DNA from: Leisingera thetidis | GTDB lineage: Bacteria; Pseudomonadota; Alphaproteobacteria; Rhodobacterales; Rhodobacteraceae | DNA: 64,000 nt | Assembly (NCBI RefSeq): GCF_025857195.1 | Contig: NZ_CP109787.1 | Location: 3,137,501 to 3,201,500 of the forward strand | Direction of reading: 5' to 3' | In this document: positions 8,478-15,961 of the stretch, one piece after another | How positions within the stretch are numbered: position 1 is the first letter of the stretch | How the letters are laid out: each line of letters begins with the position of its first letter | Notes under the pieces: generated by a model | Database searches by the model: none | What the model saw: the letters and a program-made list of their open reading frames with translations, nothing else | Told to the model about the DNA's origin: nothing | Made by a program: the position numbers and the translations under genes

Positions 8478-8714
8478 ATGAATCTCACCGGCATCCGCCC
8501 GTACCAGCCTCCCTCTGCCAAACCTGGGCGGTCCCCTTGGCCGCGGAGCTGGCAACGCGATCGCAACCGGTGCAGCTTCGGTTGCGCTGCTGCCACTGGC
8601 GGCGCCCGGGTGAAGACCGGCATGCACGTTGCGCCGGTCCCGCCCGGCCTGGGTGCCATCCCCGATTTCGAAAACCTTGGCGCCCCGATGGCCGGCTTCG
8701 GAGCTTCGCAATGA
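8478..8714 (+). pseudogene. Collapsed enolase-superfamily gene (N- and C-terminal ends joined)
   Basis: A 78-codon frame with a well placed ribosome site (AGGAG at 8465-8469, 8 nt before ATG 8478). Residues 1-16 (MNLTGIRPYQPPSAKP) look like the start of a muconate-lactonizing/mandelate-racemase protein. Residues 42-75 (GARVKTGMHVAPV, then PPGLGAIPDFENLGAP) match the last 30 residues of the two intact paralogues, which end in PGLGV-x-P-x5-LG-x-P. The roughly 290-residue catalytic core is missing. It reads as an internal deletion of a third enolase-family copy that kept its start, stop and ribosome site. It may still be translated but cannot be an active enzyme. Confidence 0.65.
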
Positions 8715-8720
8715 CCCGCC

Positions 8721-8773
8721 GCGCCTTCCTCTTGCTGAAAATACCCCCGCCGGAGGCTCCCGCCCTCTCCATA
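8721..8773 (+). repeat. Short dispersed intergenic repeat, copy C
   Basis: It reads ttcctcttgctg, then AAAATACCCCCGCCGGAGGC, then a pyrimidine tail. It lies between the enolase remnant and the intact enolase-family gene, ending just before that gene's ribosome site (AAGGAC). Confidence 0.62.
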
Positions 8774-8784
8774 AGGACAAACGC

Positions 8785-9894
8785 ATGAGAATGACCCGCA
8801 TTGCCGTTTACCAGCTCGATATGCCATTGACCGAGCCCTATTCCTTGTCAGGCGGCCGTCTGAAGTTCGAAAAACTCGACAGCACCTTTGTGCGCATCGA
8901 TACCGACGAGGGTGTCTCAGGCTGGGGCGAGGGCTGCCCCTGGGGGCACACCTATCTGCCCGCGCACGGGCCGGGGATCCGGGCCGGGATCGAAACACTC
9001 GCACCAGCCCTGATCGGGCTGGACCCGCGCAGCCTGGATCATGTGAACCACGTGATGGATTTGCAGCTGCCGGGCCACCCTTATGTGAAATCGCCGATCG
9101 ACATGGCCTGCTGGGATATTCTGGGCAAGGCCTCCGGCCTGCCCGTGTGGCAGCTTCTGGGCGGAGCGGAGGCGGCGCCGGTGCTGGTGAACTCCTCAAT
9201 CTCCACCGGCAGCCCGGAGGAGATGCTGGCGCTGATCGCCCGTGCTGCGCAGAAGGGCTACATCGTGCATTCGGCCAAGGTGGGCGGCACCGATATTGGC
9301 CTCGACATCGCCCGGATCGAGGCGATTTCGGAAGGGCTGCCCAAGGGGCACAGGGTGACCTTCGACGTGAACCGCGCCTGGCCGCCGGGTGTGGCGGTTG
9401 AGGTGCTGAACTCGGTCAAGGCGCGCGACTGGGTGGAACAGCCCTGCGAGACGCTGGATCAATGCGCCCATGTGGCGGCGCGCGTGTCCAATCCGATCAT
9501 GCTGGACGAATGCCTGCATACCTTCGGCGACCATCTGCAAGCCTGGAGACGCCGTGCCTGCGAGGGTGTGAAGGTGAAGCCCAACCGCGCAGGCGGGCTG
9601 ACCAAGGCCCGGCAGATCCGCGACTTTGGCGTCTCCGTCGGCTGGCAGATGCATATCGAAGATGTGGGCGGCTCGGCGCTGGCCGATACCGCGGCGATCC
9701 ATCTGGCCGCCTCGACTCCCGAAGCAAACCGGCTGGCGAGCTGGCTGTGCCACTATCATCTGGACGCGGATCCGGTCCCCGGCCAGGGCGCGCGGAATGA
9801 CCGCGGCGTAGCGGTACCGCCGTCGCTGCCCGGCCTGGGGGTGACCCCCGAAGAGGGCGCGCTGGGGGAGCCGGTTGCGGTTTACGGAGGCTGA
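8785..9894 (+). CDS. Enolase-superfamily racemase/epimerase (MLE/MR type), paralogue 1
   Basis: A 369-aa protein with the capping domain (residues 1-125) and a TIM barrel. The catalytic pair is K165 (strand 2, HSAKVGG) and K265 (strand 6, VKVKPNRAGG). Metal ligands are D194, E218 and D241. This two-lysine layout, at almost the same positions, is that of proline-betaine racemases and hydroxyproline-betaine 2-epimerases (HpbD), which move the alpha proton of a betaine. ATG 8785 follows AAGGAC; a second ATG is at 8791. The gene ends 4 bp before the second cupin starts. The likely job is to interconvert betaine stereoisomers before demethylation. Confidence 0.83.
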   Translation: MRMTRIAVYQLDMPLTEPYSLSGGRLKFEKLDSTFVRIDTDEGVSGWGEGCPWGHTYLPAHGPGIRAGIETLAPALIGLDPRSLDHVNHVMDLQLPGHPYVKSPIDMACWDILGKASGLPVWQLLGGAEAAPVLVNSSISTGSPEEMLALIARAAQKGYIVHSAKVGGTDIGLDIARIEAISEGLPKGHRVTFDVNRAWPPGVAVEVLNSVKARDWVEQPCETLDQCAHVAARVSNPIMLDECLHTFGDHLQAWRRRACEGVKVKPNRAGGLTKARQIRDFGVSVGWQMHIEDVGGSALADTAAIHLAASTPEANRLASWLCHYHLDADPVPGQGARNDRGVAVPPSLPGLGVTPEEGALGEPVAVYGG

Positions 9895-9898
9895 GGAG

Positions 9899-10492
9899 AT
9901 GGCGGAACACCTGTTGCAGGAATTGTGGCGGTTAGCCGCCCGCACCGAAGGGCTGGCATGGTTTGCCGGGCGGATGCAGGGGTTGCCTGCGCTAGAGGTT
10001 GAGCCACACCGGCTGCCGGTGTGCGGAAGGATCGCGGAACTGGCCGCCAGCGGCACGCAGGTGAGCGCCGGCACCGCATCCGCGGTGGCTGCGCTGGCCG
10101 CCGCCCTGCCCGCCCTGCGCTGGCAGCAGACCTACACCGAGGCCGACGGGTTTTCCCGCAGCTGGCTGGACAATTACGGCTGGGTCAACCTGATCTCGCC
10201 CGAGGGGCTGTTCGCCAGCGATGAAATGCGGCTGTCGATCGGCTACTGGGGCGCCGGGCAGCACTATGACGAGCATTCGCACGCGCCGGAGGAGACCTAT
10301 CTGATCCTCGCAGGCCAGGCCCGGTTCCATTCCGAGGGGCGCGCAGCACGCGATGCCGGACCCGGCGAGACCATCCACCACGCGCCGCACCAGAAACACG
10401 CCATTGATATGGTGCCAGGGCCGCTGCTGGCGGCGGCGTTCTGGCGCGGCGAGGACCTGTTGAAGAAATCCGATCTGGGAAAACGCGCATGA
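9899..10492 (+). CDS. DddQ-type cupin (DMSP-lyase family), paralogue 2
   Basis: A 197-aa cupin diverged from the copy at 7851 but keeping the same residues: H128, E132, Y134, H167 and Y123, in the same spacing (+4, +6, +39, -5). Both paralogues share the GYWG strand before the metal site and an FWRGE-x-L motif near the C terminus. I chose ATG 9899 because GGAGG at 9886-9890 is 8 nt upstream. It is followed, with a 4-nt overlap, by the second enolase-family gene. Two kept active sites argue against simple redundancy; the paralogues may take different betaines or the two epimers of one. Confidence 0.74.
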   Translation: MAEHLLQELWRLAARTEGLAWFAGRMQGLPALEVEPHRLPVCGRIAELAASGTQVSAGTASAVAALAAALPALRWQQTYTEADGFSRSWLDNYGWVNLISPEGLFASDEMRLSIGYWGAGQHYDEHSHAPEETYLILAGQARFHSEGRAARDAGPGETIHHAPHQKHAIDMVPGPLLAAAFWRGEDLLKKSDLGKRA

Positions 10493-11592
10493 AGATCATC
10501 CGGATTTCGCTGTGGCATGTGCCGCTGACCAGCCACACCGCCTATCACATGGCCGAGGGCAAGACCTGCGGCACGGTCGAAACCGTCGTGCTGGCGCTGG
10601 ACACCGATACCGGGCTCACCGGCTGGGGCGAGGTCTGCCCGATCCCGCATTACCTGCCCGCCTATGCCCGTGGCGTGGTGCCGGCTGTCGAGGAAATGGC
10701 GCCGGTGCTGCTGGGTGCTGACCCGGTGGGGCCGGAGGCGGTGATGGCCGGGCTCGACCGCTGGCTGCAAGGGCACGCTTACGCCAAGTCCGCCATCGAC
10801 ATCGCCCTGTGGGACCTGACTGCCCAGGCAGCGGACCTGCCGCTTCATGCGCTGCTGGGCGGGCAGCGGCAGGCGGACATGCCGCTTTATCACTCGATCA
10901 CCTGTGTCGCACCGGAGGAGATGGCGCGCATCGCCTGCGAGGCGCAGGAGACCGGCATCGCCCAGTTCCAGGTGAAACTGGGCGCGGACCGCGACTGGCA
11001 GGCCGATGCGGCGCGGCTGCGGATGGTGCGCGAGGCGGTCGGGGACGGACCGCTGGTCTATGGCGACTGGAACTGCGGCGCCTCCTCGCTGGATGCCTCG
11101 CGCGCGGGCCGGGCGGTGGCGGATCTGGACATCATGCTGGAACAGCCCTGCGCCACCATCGAGGATTGCGCGCGGGTGCGCGCGGCCTGCGGGCTGCCGA
11201 TGAAACTGGATGAAAACGCGCATGATACGGCATCTCTGCTGGCAGGCCATGCGGCGGGGGTAATGGATGCGGTGGCCATCAAACTGTCGAAATTCGGCGG
11301 CCTGTCGGCGGCGCGCCGGGCGCGGGACCTGTGCCTGCATCTGGGTGCGAAGATGTGCATCGAGGATACCTGGGGCTCCGACATCACCACCGCCGCCCTG
11401 CTGCATCTGGGTGCGGCCACCGACCCGCTGCGTCTGATGAACGTCTGCGACCTGTCCGCCTATGTCAGCCCGCGGCTGGCGCCGGACGGGCCGGAGCGGC
11501 GCAACGGCCGTATCGCACCGCCCCAAGGTCCCGGCCTCGGCGTGCGGCCGGACCGCGAGAGCCTTGGCGCGCCCGCAGCCGTGATCAGCTGA
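10489..11592 (+). CDS. Enolase-superfamily racemase/epimerase (MLE/MR type), paralogue 2
   Basis: A 367-aa protein with catalytic K163 (FQVKLGA) and K265 (AIKLSKFGG) and metal ligands D193, E218 and D241. These coordinates fit those of the hydroxyproline-betaine epimerase HpbD even better than paralogue 1, and the segment IKL-x3-GG is the HpbD-like strand 6. Its start overlaps the cupin stop by 4 nt. It is the last gene of the rightward operon before a separate promoter at about 11.6 kb. Racemisation or epimerisation of a cyclic or linear betaine is the best guess; the substrate is not determined by sequence. Confidence 0.83.
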   Translation: MKIIRISLWHVPLTSHTAYHMAEGKTCGTVETVVLALDTDTGLTGWGEVCPIPHYLPAYARGVVPAVEEMAPVLLGADPVGPEAVMAGLDRWLQGHAYAKSAIDIALWDLTAQAADLPLHALLGGQRQADMPLYHSITCVAPEEMARIACEAQETGIAQFQVKLGADRDWQADAARLRMVREAVGDGPLVYGDWNCGASSLDASRAGRAVADLDIMLEQPCATIEDCARVRAACGLPMKLDENAHDTASLLAGHAAGVMDAVAIKLSKFGGLSAARRARDLCLHLGAKMCIEDTWGSDITTAALLHLGAATDPLRLMNVCDLSAYVSPRLAPDGPERRNGRIAPPQGPGLGVRPDRESLGAPAAVIS

Positions 11593-11626
11593 TTTTTGAC
11601 TTTTTGGTCAAAAACAATCTTAGAAT
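11593..11626 (+). promoter_or_regulatory. Promoter with overlapping palindromic operator upstream of the aminotransferase
   Basis: TTTTTGAC (11593-11600) and GTCAAAAA (11607-11614) form a perfect inverted repeat with a 6-bp spacer. The left arm contains a -35-like TTGACT (11596-11601), and TAGAAT at 11621-11626 could be a -10 box with 19-bp spacing. The stretch is much more AT-rich than its surroundings and begins right after the previous stop codon. Confidence 0.5.
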
Positions 11627-11656
11627 GTGCAACCACACGCAACAGGAACCGAAAAA

Positions 11657-12931
11657 ATGGAAAAGATCCTCACCCAGGCAGAATGGACAGACCGCGCCCG
11701 CGCAGTGCTGCCCGCCGGCGGTTTCGGCAATTTCGACCCCGGCATTGTCATCCGCGAGGGCAAGGGCTCGCGCGTGTGGGACGAAGACGGCAAGGAGTAT
11801 ATCGACTACCTGATTGGTTCCGGCCCGATGATGCTGGGGCATGGCCATCCCGAGGTGATGGAAGCCGTGCTGGAGCAGCTGCCCAAGGGCATGACCTTCT
11901 TTGCCAATAACGCCCGCGGGATCGAGCTGGCCGAGGAAATCTGCCGCGCCGTTCCGTGCAGCGAGCAGCTGCGTTACGTCTCTACCGGCGGCGAGGCGGA
12001 TATGTATGCGATCCGGCTGGCCCGCGCCTTTACCGGGCGCACGAAGATCGTGAAGTTCGAGGGCGGCTATCACGGCATGTCGGCAGAAGCGCAGATGAGC
12101 CTGGCACCGGTCAAGCGGGTGAATTTTCCGCAGGCGGTGCCGGACAGCGCGGGCATCCCGCCGTCGGTGGCGGCCGAGGTGCTGGTGGCGCCGTTCAATG
12201 ATTTTGAATACATCAAGCAGCTGATGGCAGAGCACGGGCACGAGATCGCCGCGATCATAGCCGAGCCGCTGCAGCGGATCGTGCCGCCGCTGCCGGGCTT
12301 CCTGGAACTGCTGCGCGCGGAAACCCGGACACATGGCAGCCTCCTGATCTTCGACGAGGTGGTGACGGGCTTCCGCTTCGCCTATGGCGGCGCGCAGGAA
12401 CTGTACGGCGTGACCCCTGACCTGGCGACGCTGGGCAAGGTGATCGGCGGCGGCTTCCCGCTGGCGGCCATCGCGGGCCATGCGGATATCATGCGGCATT
12501 TCGACAAGACCCAGGCGGGCGCCGATGGCTGGCTGATGCAGTTGGGGACGCTGTCGGGCAATCCGGTGGCGGCTGTTGCGGGCCTCAAGACGATGGAGGT
12601 GCTGCGCCGCGAGGGCGCCTATGAACAGCTGAACGGCACCGGCAAGCGGCTGATGCAGGCGACCAGCGCCGCGTTGGAAGACGCCGGGGTGCCGTTCCAG
12701 ATCGTTGGCGAGCCTGCACTGTTCGAGGTGGTATTTACCGGCGCCAAGGTGCGGGACTACCGCGGCACCCAATCGGGCAATGCGGAGCGTACCAGGCGTT
12801 ACAACGCAGTGCTCCGCGAGGAAGGCATCTTCAAGTCGCCGGGCAAGACCTATCCGAGCCTGGCGCTGGCCGAAGAAGACCTGCAGCAGACCGAGGCGGC
12901 AATCCGCAAAGCCGCGATGGCCCTGGACTGA
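11657..12931 (+). CDS. Class III PLP-dependent aminotransferase / glutamate-1-semialdehyde aminomutase-like
   Basis: A 424-aa fold-type I enzyme. The PLP lysine lies in ATLGKVIGGGFP and the cofactor aspartate in LLIFDEVVTGFR. Overall layout is close to glutamate-1-semialdehyde 2,1-aminomutases and omega-aminotransferases. The ATG at 11657 follows AGGAAC; an in-frame upstream start at 11627 falls inside the presumed -10/+1 region, so it was rejected. It has its own promoter after the enolase gene but keeps the same direction. Being in a catabolic cluster, transamination of an amino acid product is more likely than haem synthesis. Confidence 0.82.
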   Translation: MEKILTQAEWTDRARAVLPAGGFGNFDPGIVIREGKGSRVWDEDGKEYIDYLIGSGPMMLGHGHPEVMEAVLEQLPKGMTFFANNARGIELAEEICRAVPCSEQLRYVSTGGEADMYAIRLARAFTGRTKIVKFEGGYHGMSAEAQMSLAPVKRVNFPQAVPDSAGIPPSVAAEVLVAPFNDFEYIKQLMAEHGHEIAAIIAEPLQRIVPPLPGFLELLRAETRTHGSLLIFDEVVTGFRFAYGGAQELYGVTPDLATLGKVIGGGFPLAAIAGHADIMRHFDKTQAGADGWLMQLGTLSGNPVAAVAGLKTMEVLRREGAYEQLNGTGKRLMQATSAALEDAGVPFQIVGEPALFEVVFTGAKVRDYRGTQSGNAERTRRYNAVLREEGIFKSPGKTYPSLALAEEDLQQTEAAIRKAAMALD

Positions 12932-12952
12932 ATTCCTGCGCAACAAGCCGCG

Positions 12953-13000
12953 CCGTCCCGCACGTGGGATGGCGCAGCGCTGGTGTCCGATCACCAGTGC
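12953..13000 (+). terminator. GC-rich hairpins after the aminotransferase; rest of the 311-bp gap is empty
   Basis: GCGCTGGTG (12977-12985) pairs with CACCAGTGC (12992-13000) around a 6-nt loop with one G-U pair. A smaller stem, CCC-N6-GGG with flanking pairs, lies at 12953-12972. No U-run follows, so this is a weak terminator between convergent genes. I see nothing else in 13001-13242 beyond GC-rich low-information sequence. Confidence 0.4.
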
Positions 13001-13242
13001 CCTGAAAAGGCGCCCCCCGCCCGGCGTCCCCTTAGCTTCTGGTGGGGCGGATGATCGGGGCCGGCACGCGGCACGTGCCTGCGGCCGCCGGCACAACTCG
13101 GGCCCGCCGGTATTTCTATTGGGCGGCTCCGCGCGCCGGATACCGGCTGGCGCAATGGAATTCCGGACTGGGTTTGCGGCAGCGGCACCGTGGAATGAAA
13201 AGGCGGGCCGGCGGGCCGCCCGCAGTCCCAGCTGCCTGCATC

Positions 13243-13593
13243 TTAGCCCGTGGCGGCAGTAACGATAAGTTCGACGAGGAAATCCTCGCGCGCCAGCTTC
13301 GCCTCGCCGCAGGCCCGCGCAGGCGCGTGGCCCTCGGGCACCCAGGCGTCCCAGACCGCGTTCATTTCGGCAAAATCCTTCATGTCAGCGAGCCAGATCA
13401 CCGTCTGCAGAATGCGGGTCTTGTCGCTGCCGGCCTCTGCCAGCAGGGCATCGATCTTTTCCAGGCAGTCCTGGGTCTGCTGCGCCACGCTGGCACCGGC
13501 GGTGCCGACCTGGCCCGCCAGGTAGACAGTACCGCCATGGCTGACGATCTGGCTCATGCGCTGGGTGGTGTGGTTACGGGTAATTTCGGACAT
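13243..13593 (-). CDS. RidA-family (YjgF/YER057c) protein
   Basis: A 116-aa RidA-like protein, a trimeric family that hydrolyses reactive enamine/imine intermediates from PLP enzymes and flavin amine oxidases. The segment [11 protein letters not shown] and the C-terminal LARED-x-LVEL strand fit the fold. The usual arginine region reads [12 protein letters not shown]. Start at 13593 (MSEITRNH) is supported by GAGGAA just upstream. Its place beside a PLP aminotransferase and amine-oxidising genes suits detoxification of 2-aminoacrylate-like or imine by-products. Confidence 0.82.
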   Translation of the reverse strand: MSEITRNHTTQRMSQIVSHGGTVYLAGQVGTAGASVAQQTQDCLEKIDALLAEAGSDKTRILQTVIWLADMKDFAEMNAVWDAWVPEGHAPARACGEAKLAREDFLVELIVTAATG

Positions 13594-13680
13594 CGGTTCC
13601 TCGCAGATGGAATAATCGGGAAAAGCTGCGGCACACTTGGCGCTGCCGCGGCATTGCGGCAAGCGCGCCGCAATGCCGGG

Positions 13681-14034
13681 TTATTGGGAAAGCTTCCAGT
13701 CCCGGCCAGCGGGACAGAACTTGCGGCGGACCTGTTTGGGCTCCTGGCTGTCCTTGAGAAAGGCCTGGTGCTGCAACAGGAGGCAACCGCCGTCCTTGCC
13801 GCTGACCCGCACCTCGCCCCGTGCGCCGCTGTCCGGGTTGGACCATTGGGCCCGTTTGCCGGGTTCCCCCTGCGCCTCGGCCAACAAGGACTGTTCCGCC
13901 TGGCGCATGATGTTGGTGTCCTGCGGCGTCAGCCCCGATTCGGCCAGTATACGGCTAAGCGGGCTGGCCGCTGCAGGGGACAGCGTCAGCACCGATGCGG
14001 CGGCGGCGGCAACGAGAATTCCTGAAAATCGCAT
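13681..14034 (-). CDS. Small secreted protein with surface-antigen-like C-terminal domain
   Basis: A 117-aa protein with a clear signal peptide (residues 1-23, MRF then an Ala/Val/Leu core ending AAASP). The mature part contains WSNPDSGARGEVRVSG and ends KFCPAGRDWKL, with two cysteines that could pair. This layout resembles the RT0821/Lpp0805 or 17-kDa surface-antigen-type domain found in small alphaproteobacterial envelope proteins, but the match is by eye. It is not part of an obvious operon (87 bp to RidA, 114 bp to rpiR). Function unknown. Confidence 0.65.
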   Translation of the reverse strand: MRFSGILVAAAAASVLTLSPAAASPLSRILAESGLTPQDTNIMRQAEQSLLAEAQGEPGKRAQWSNPDSGARGEVRVSGKDGGCLLLQHQAFLKDSQEPKQVRRKFCPAGRDWKLSQ

Positions 14035-14148
14035 TACGAGTACTCCTGCCTGTAAGGTAAAAGCCTGGCCCCCGCGCTGCGGCAGGCCGCGTTCGGTCCA
14101 GTAAGGCGCAACCCGAAGGCATTGTCCATGCGGCGGCAGCCCCGCAGT

Positions 14149-15021
14149 TCAGGAAAACTTACGGAACAGCCGGGTCATGTCGAACAGTTCATCCAGCCGG
14201 TCGTAACGCTCCTTGGTCTTGTCCCAGCTTTCCTCCTGGGTGGCGGCGATCATTGCTTCCAACAGCATCATCGTGGCGATATTGGAATCCCAGGCCGACG
14301 GAATTTCGACCCAGCAATTGAAGGTGTGTCCGGCAACCGGGGCTATCGGGCTGGCCCATTGATCGGTGACCAGCACAATCTTCACCCCGCGTTCGGAGGC
14401 AAGCTCTGCCAGCCGCTGCAGGTTGGTCTCGTACCGGCGCACGTCGAACATCAGAAGCGTGTCGCCCTCGACCATGTCCAGAACGTAATGCGGCCAGGTG
14501 GCCGAGGAAGAAGTCATATGGGTGACCCGCTGCCGGATCGCCTGGAAATGGGTAAAGGCGTAGTCCGCAAGGGCCCGGGTGATGCGGCCGCCGACGACAT
14601 AGAGCCGGCCTTCGGTGTTGGCGAGCTGGCGGACGGCAGCATCGAACTGGGCTGAATCGATGTTGGAAAACGTCTGCTGCAGGTTGTCGGTCACCGCCTG
14701 TGAAAATCTGTTCAGCAGGTGGCCCTCGGGCGCCTCGGAGGCCCAGTTGTCGCGCCGTTTGGTGGGGCCGGAGACTTTGGCCTCCAATTCCTTCAGCAGT
14801 GCCTGATGGAATTGCGGGTATCCCTTGAAGCCCAGTTTCTGCACCATCCGCGCCACCGTCGGCGTCGACACTTCGGCATTGCCGGCCACGATGGTGATCG
14901 AGGCCAAGCCTGCTGCAGGGTAGTTCTCCAGCAGGAGGTTAGCGAACTTGCGCTCGGCTTGGGTGAGCGAGGAGTAACTCTCTCGGATCAACTCGCGAAC
15001 GGTGGCTGGCGGTTTCGTCAA
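14149..15021 (-). CDS. MurR/RpiR-family transcriptional regulator (TRAP operon)
   Basis: A 290-aa regulator with an RpiR helix-turn-helix (residues 1-80, including SITIVAGNAEVSTPTVARMVQKLGF) and a SIS domain (about 125-265; LYVVGGRITRALADY and VLVTDQWASPIAP). It is divergent from the amidohydrolase/TRAP operon, and three copies of TGAAAA-x-AT lie in the gap between them. It is distinct from the RpiR at 3252. SIS domains normally sense phosphosugars, but RpiR paralogues in such clusters may sense other acidic metabolites. The likely role is local control of the rightward operon. Confidence 0.87.
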   Translation of the reverse strand: MTKPPATVRELIRESYSSLTQAERKFANLLLENYPAAGLASITIVAGNAEVSTPTVARMVQKLGFKGYPQFHQALLKELEAKVSGPTKRRDNWASEAPEGHLLNRFSQAVTDNLQQTFSNIDSAQFDAAVRQLANTEGRLYVVGGRITRALADYAFTHFQAIRQRVTHMTSSSATWPHYVLDMVEGDTLLMFDVRRYETNLQRLAELASERGVKIVLVTDQWASPIAPVAGHTFNCWVEIPSAWDSNIATMMLLEAMIAATQEESWDKTKERYDRLDELFDMTRLFRKFS

Positions 15022-15068
15022 CGGGGCATTCCTGCTTCTTGAACAAACACTTCCTTACCCGGCTCCGG

Positions 15069-15154
15069 CCTGAAAAGATAGTTTCAGGAATCTCTGTTCG
15101 AAACCGGTCATGAAAAGATATTGACACAAATATCCCTTCATGAAAACATTTTTC
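15069..15154. promoter_or_regulatory. Triple TGAAAA operator array in the rpiR / TRAP-operon gap
   Basis: TGAAAAGATA occurs at 15071-15080 and again at 15111-15120, and TGAAAACATT at 15141-15150; the offsets of 40 and 30 bp keep them on one DNA face. The first sits in a perfect palindrome, CCTGAAA-N6-TTTCAGG (15069-15088). The third forms GAAAA-N3-TTTTC (15142-15154). A TTGACA (15121-15126) lies between copies two and three, so binding would block a rightward promoter. Confidence 0.55.
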
Positions 15155-15175
15155 CAATTCGCAGGGAGGCGGCAA

Positions 15176-15961
15176 ATGCACGAGGGTGATTCTCACACTC
15201 AGGGGGATGCAGTGGAAGTGGTGAACCGAAAGGGCACCGGCCCGGTCCTGCTGCTGTGCGAACATGCCTCCAGCGATATTCCCGCACGCTATGGCGGGTT
15301 GGGCCTGAAAGAGGCGGACCGGTTGAGCCATGCCGCCTGGGACCCGGGCGCGCGGGCTGTTGCCTTGCACATGTCCAGGGCGCTGGATGCGCCGCTGGTT
15401 GCCAGCCGGGTGTCGCGGCTGGTTTATGACTGCAACCGCCCGCCCGAAGCGGCCAGCGCCATGCCGGAGAAATCCGAACTGGTGGAGGTGCCCGGCAACA
15501 AGGAACTGACAGCAGCACAGCGGCAGGAGCGCGTCGACACGGTCTATGCACCGTTCTGCGGCACCGTTTCCAAGGTGATCAATGCCCGCAAGGAAGCCGG
15601 GCTGCGAACCGTTCTGGTCACGATGCACAGCTTCACGCCGGTCTATTACGGCCAGCACCGCGCAGTGGAGATCGGCGTCCTGCATGACTCGGACAGCCGT
15701 CTGGCGGATGCGATGCTGGCTGCCGCCCCTGCCCTGCCGCACCGGCATGTGGAACGGAACGCGCCGTACGGCCCCGCAGACGGCGTCACCCACTCGCTGA
15801 AAATCCACGGCCTGGCACACGGGCTGGCCAATGTGATGATCGAAATCCGCAACGATCTGGTGACCTCACCGGAAGAAGAAGAGGCCATGGCAGAAGAAAT
15901 GCTGACATTGCTGCGCCCGGCCCTGGCCGCGCTGGCGGCAGAGGGAGGGCCTGATGCCTAG
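15176..15961 (+). CDS. N-formylglutamate amidohydrolase-family enzyme
   Basis: A 261-aa member of the N-formylglutamate amidohydrolase (HutG-like, PF05013) family, zinc enzymes that cut an amide on a glutamate derivative. CEHAS near residue 28 and TMHSFTPVY near residue 145 are the metal and active-site motifs. I chose ATG 15176, preceded by GGGAGG with 6-nt spacing, over the upstream ATG at 15140. No hut genes surround it; it leads an operon with a TRAP transporter and a glutamine-synthetase-like ligase. It may hydrolyse a gamma-glutamyl or N-acyl amide made in that route. It overlaps dctQ by 8 nt. Confidence 0.82.
   Translation: MHEGDSHTQGDAVEVVNRKGTGPVLLLCEHASSDIPARYGGLGLKEADRLSHAAWDPGARAVALHMSRALDAPLVASRVSRLVYDCNRPPEAASAMPEKSELVEVPGNKELTAAQRQERVDTVYAPFCGTVSKVINARKEAGLRTVLVTMHSFTPVYYGQHRAVEIGVLHDSDSRLADAMLAAAPALPHRHVERNAPYGPADGVTHSLKIHGLAHGLANVMIEIRNDLVTSPEEEEAMAEEMLTLLRPALAALAAEGGPDA

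Noticed and set aside
15176..15961. Histidine-utilisation (hutG) assignment for the amidohydrolase
   Set aside because: No hutH, hutU, hutI or hutF gene is nearby and the gene is coupled to a TRAP transporter instead.
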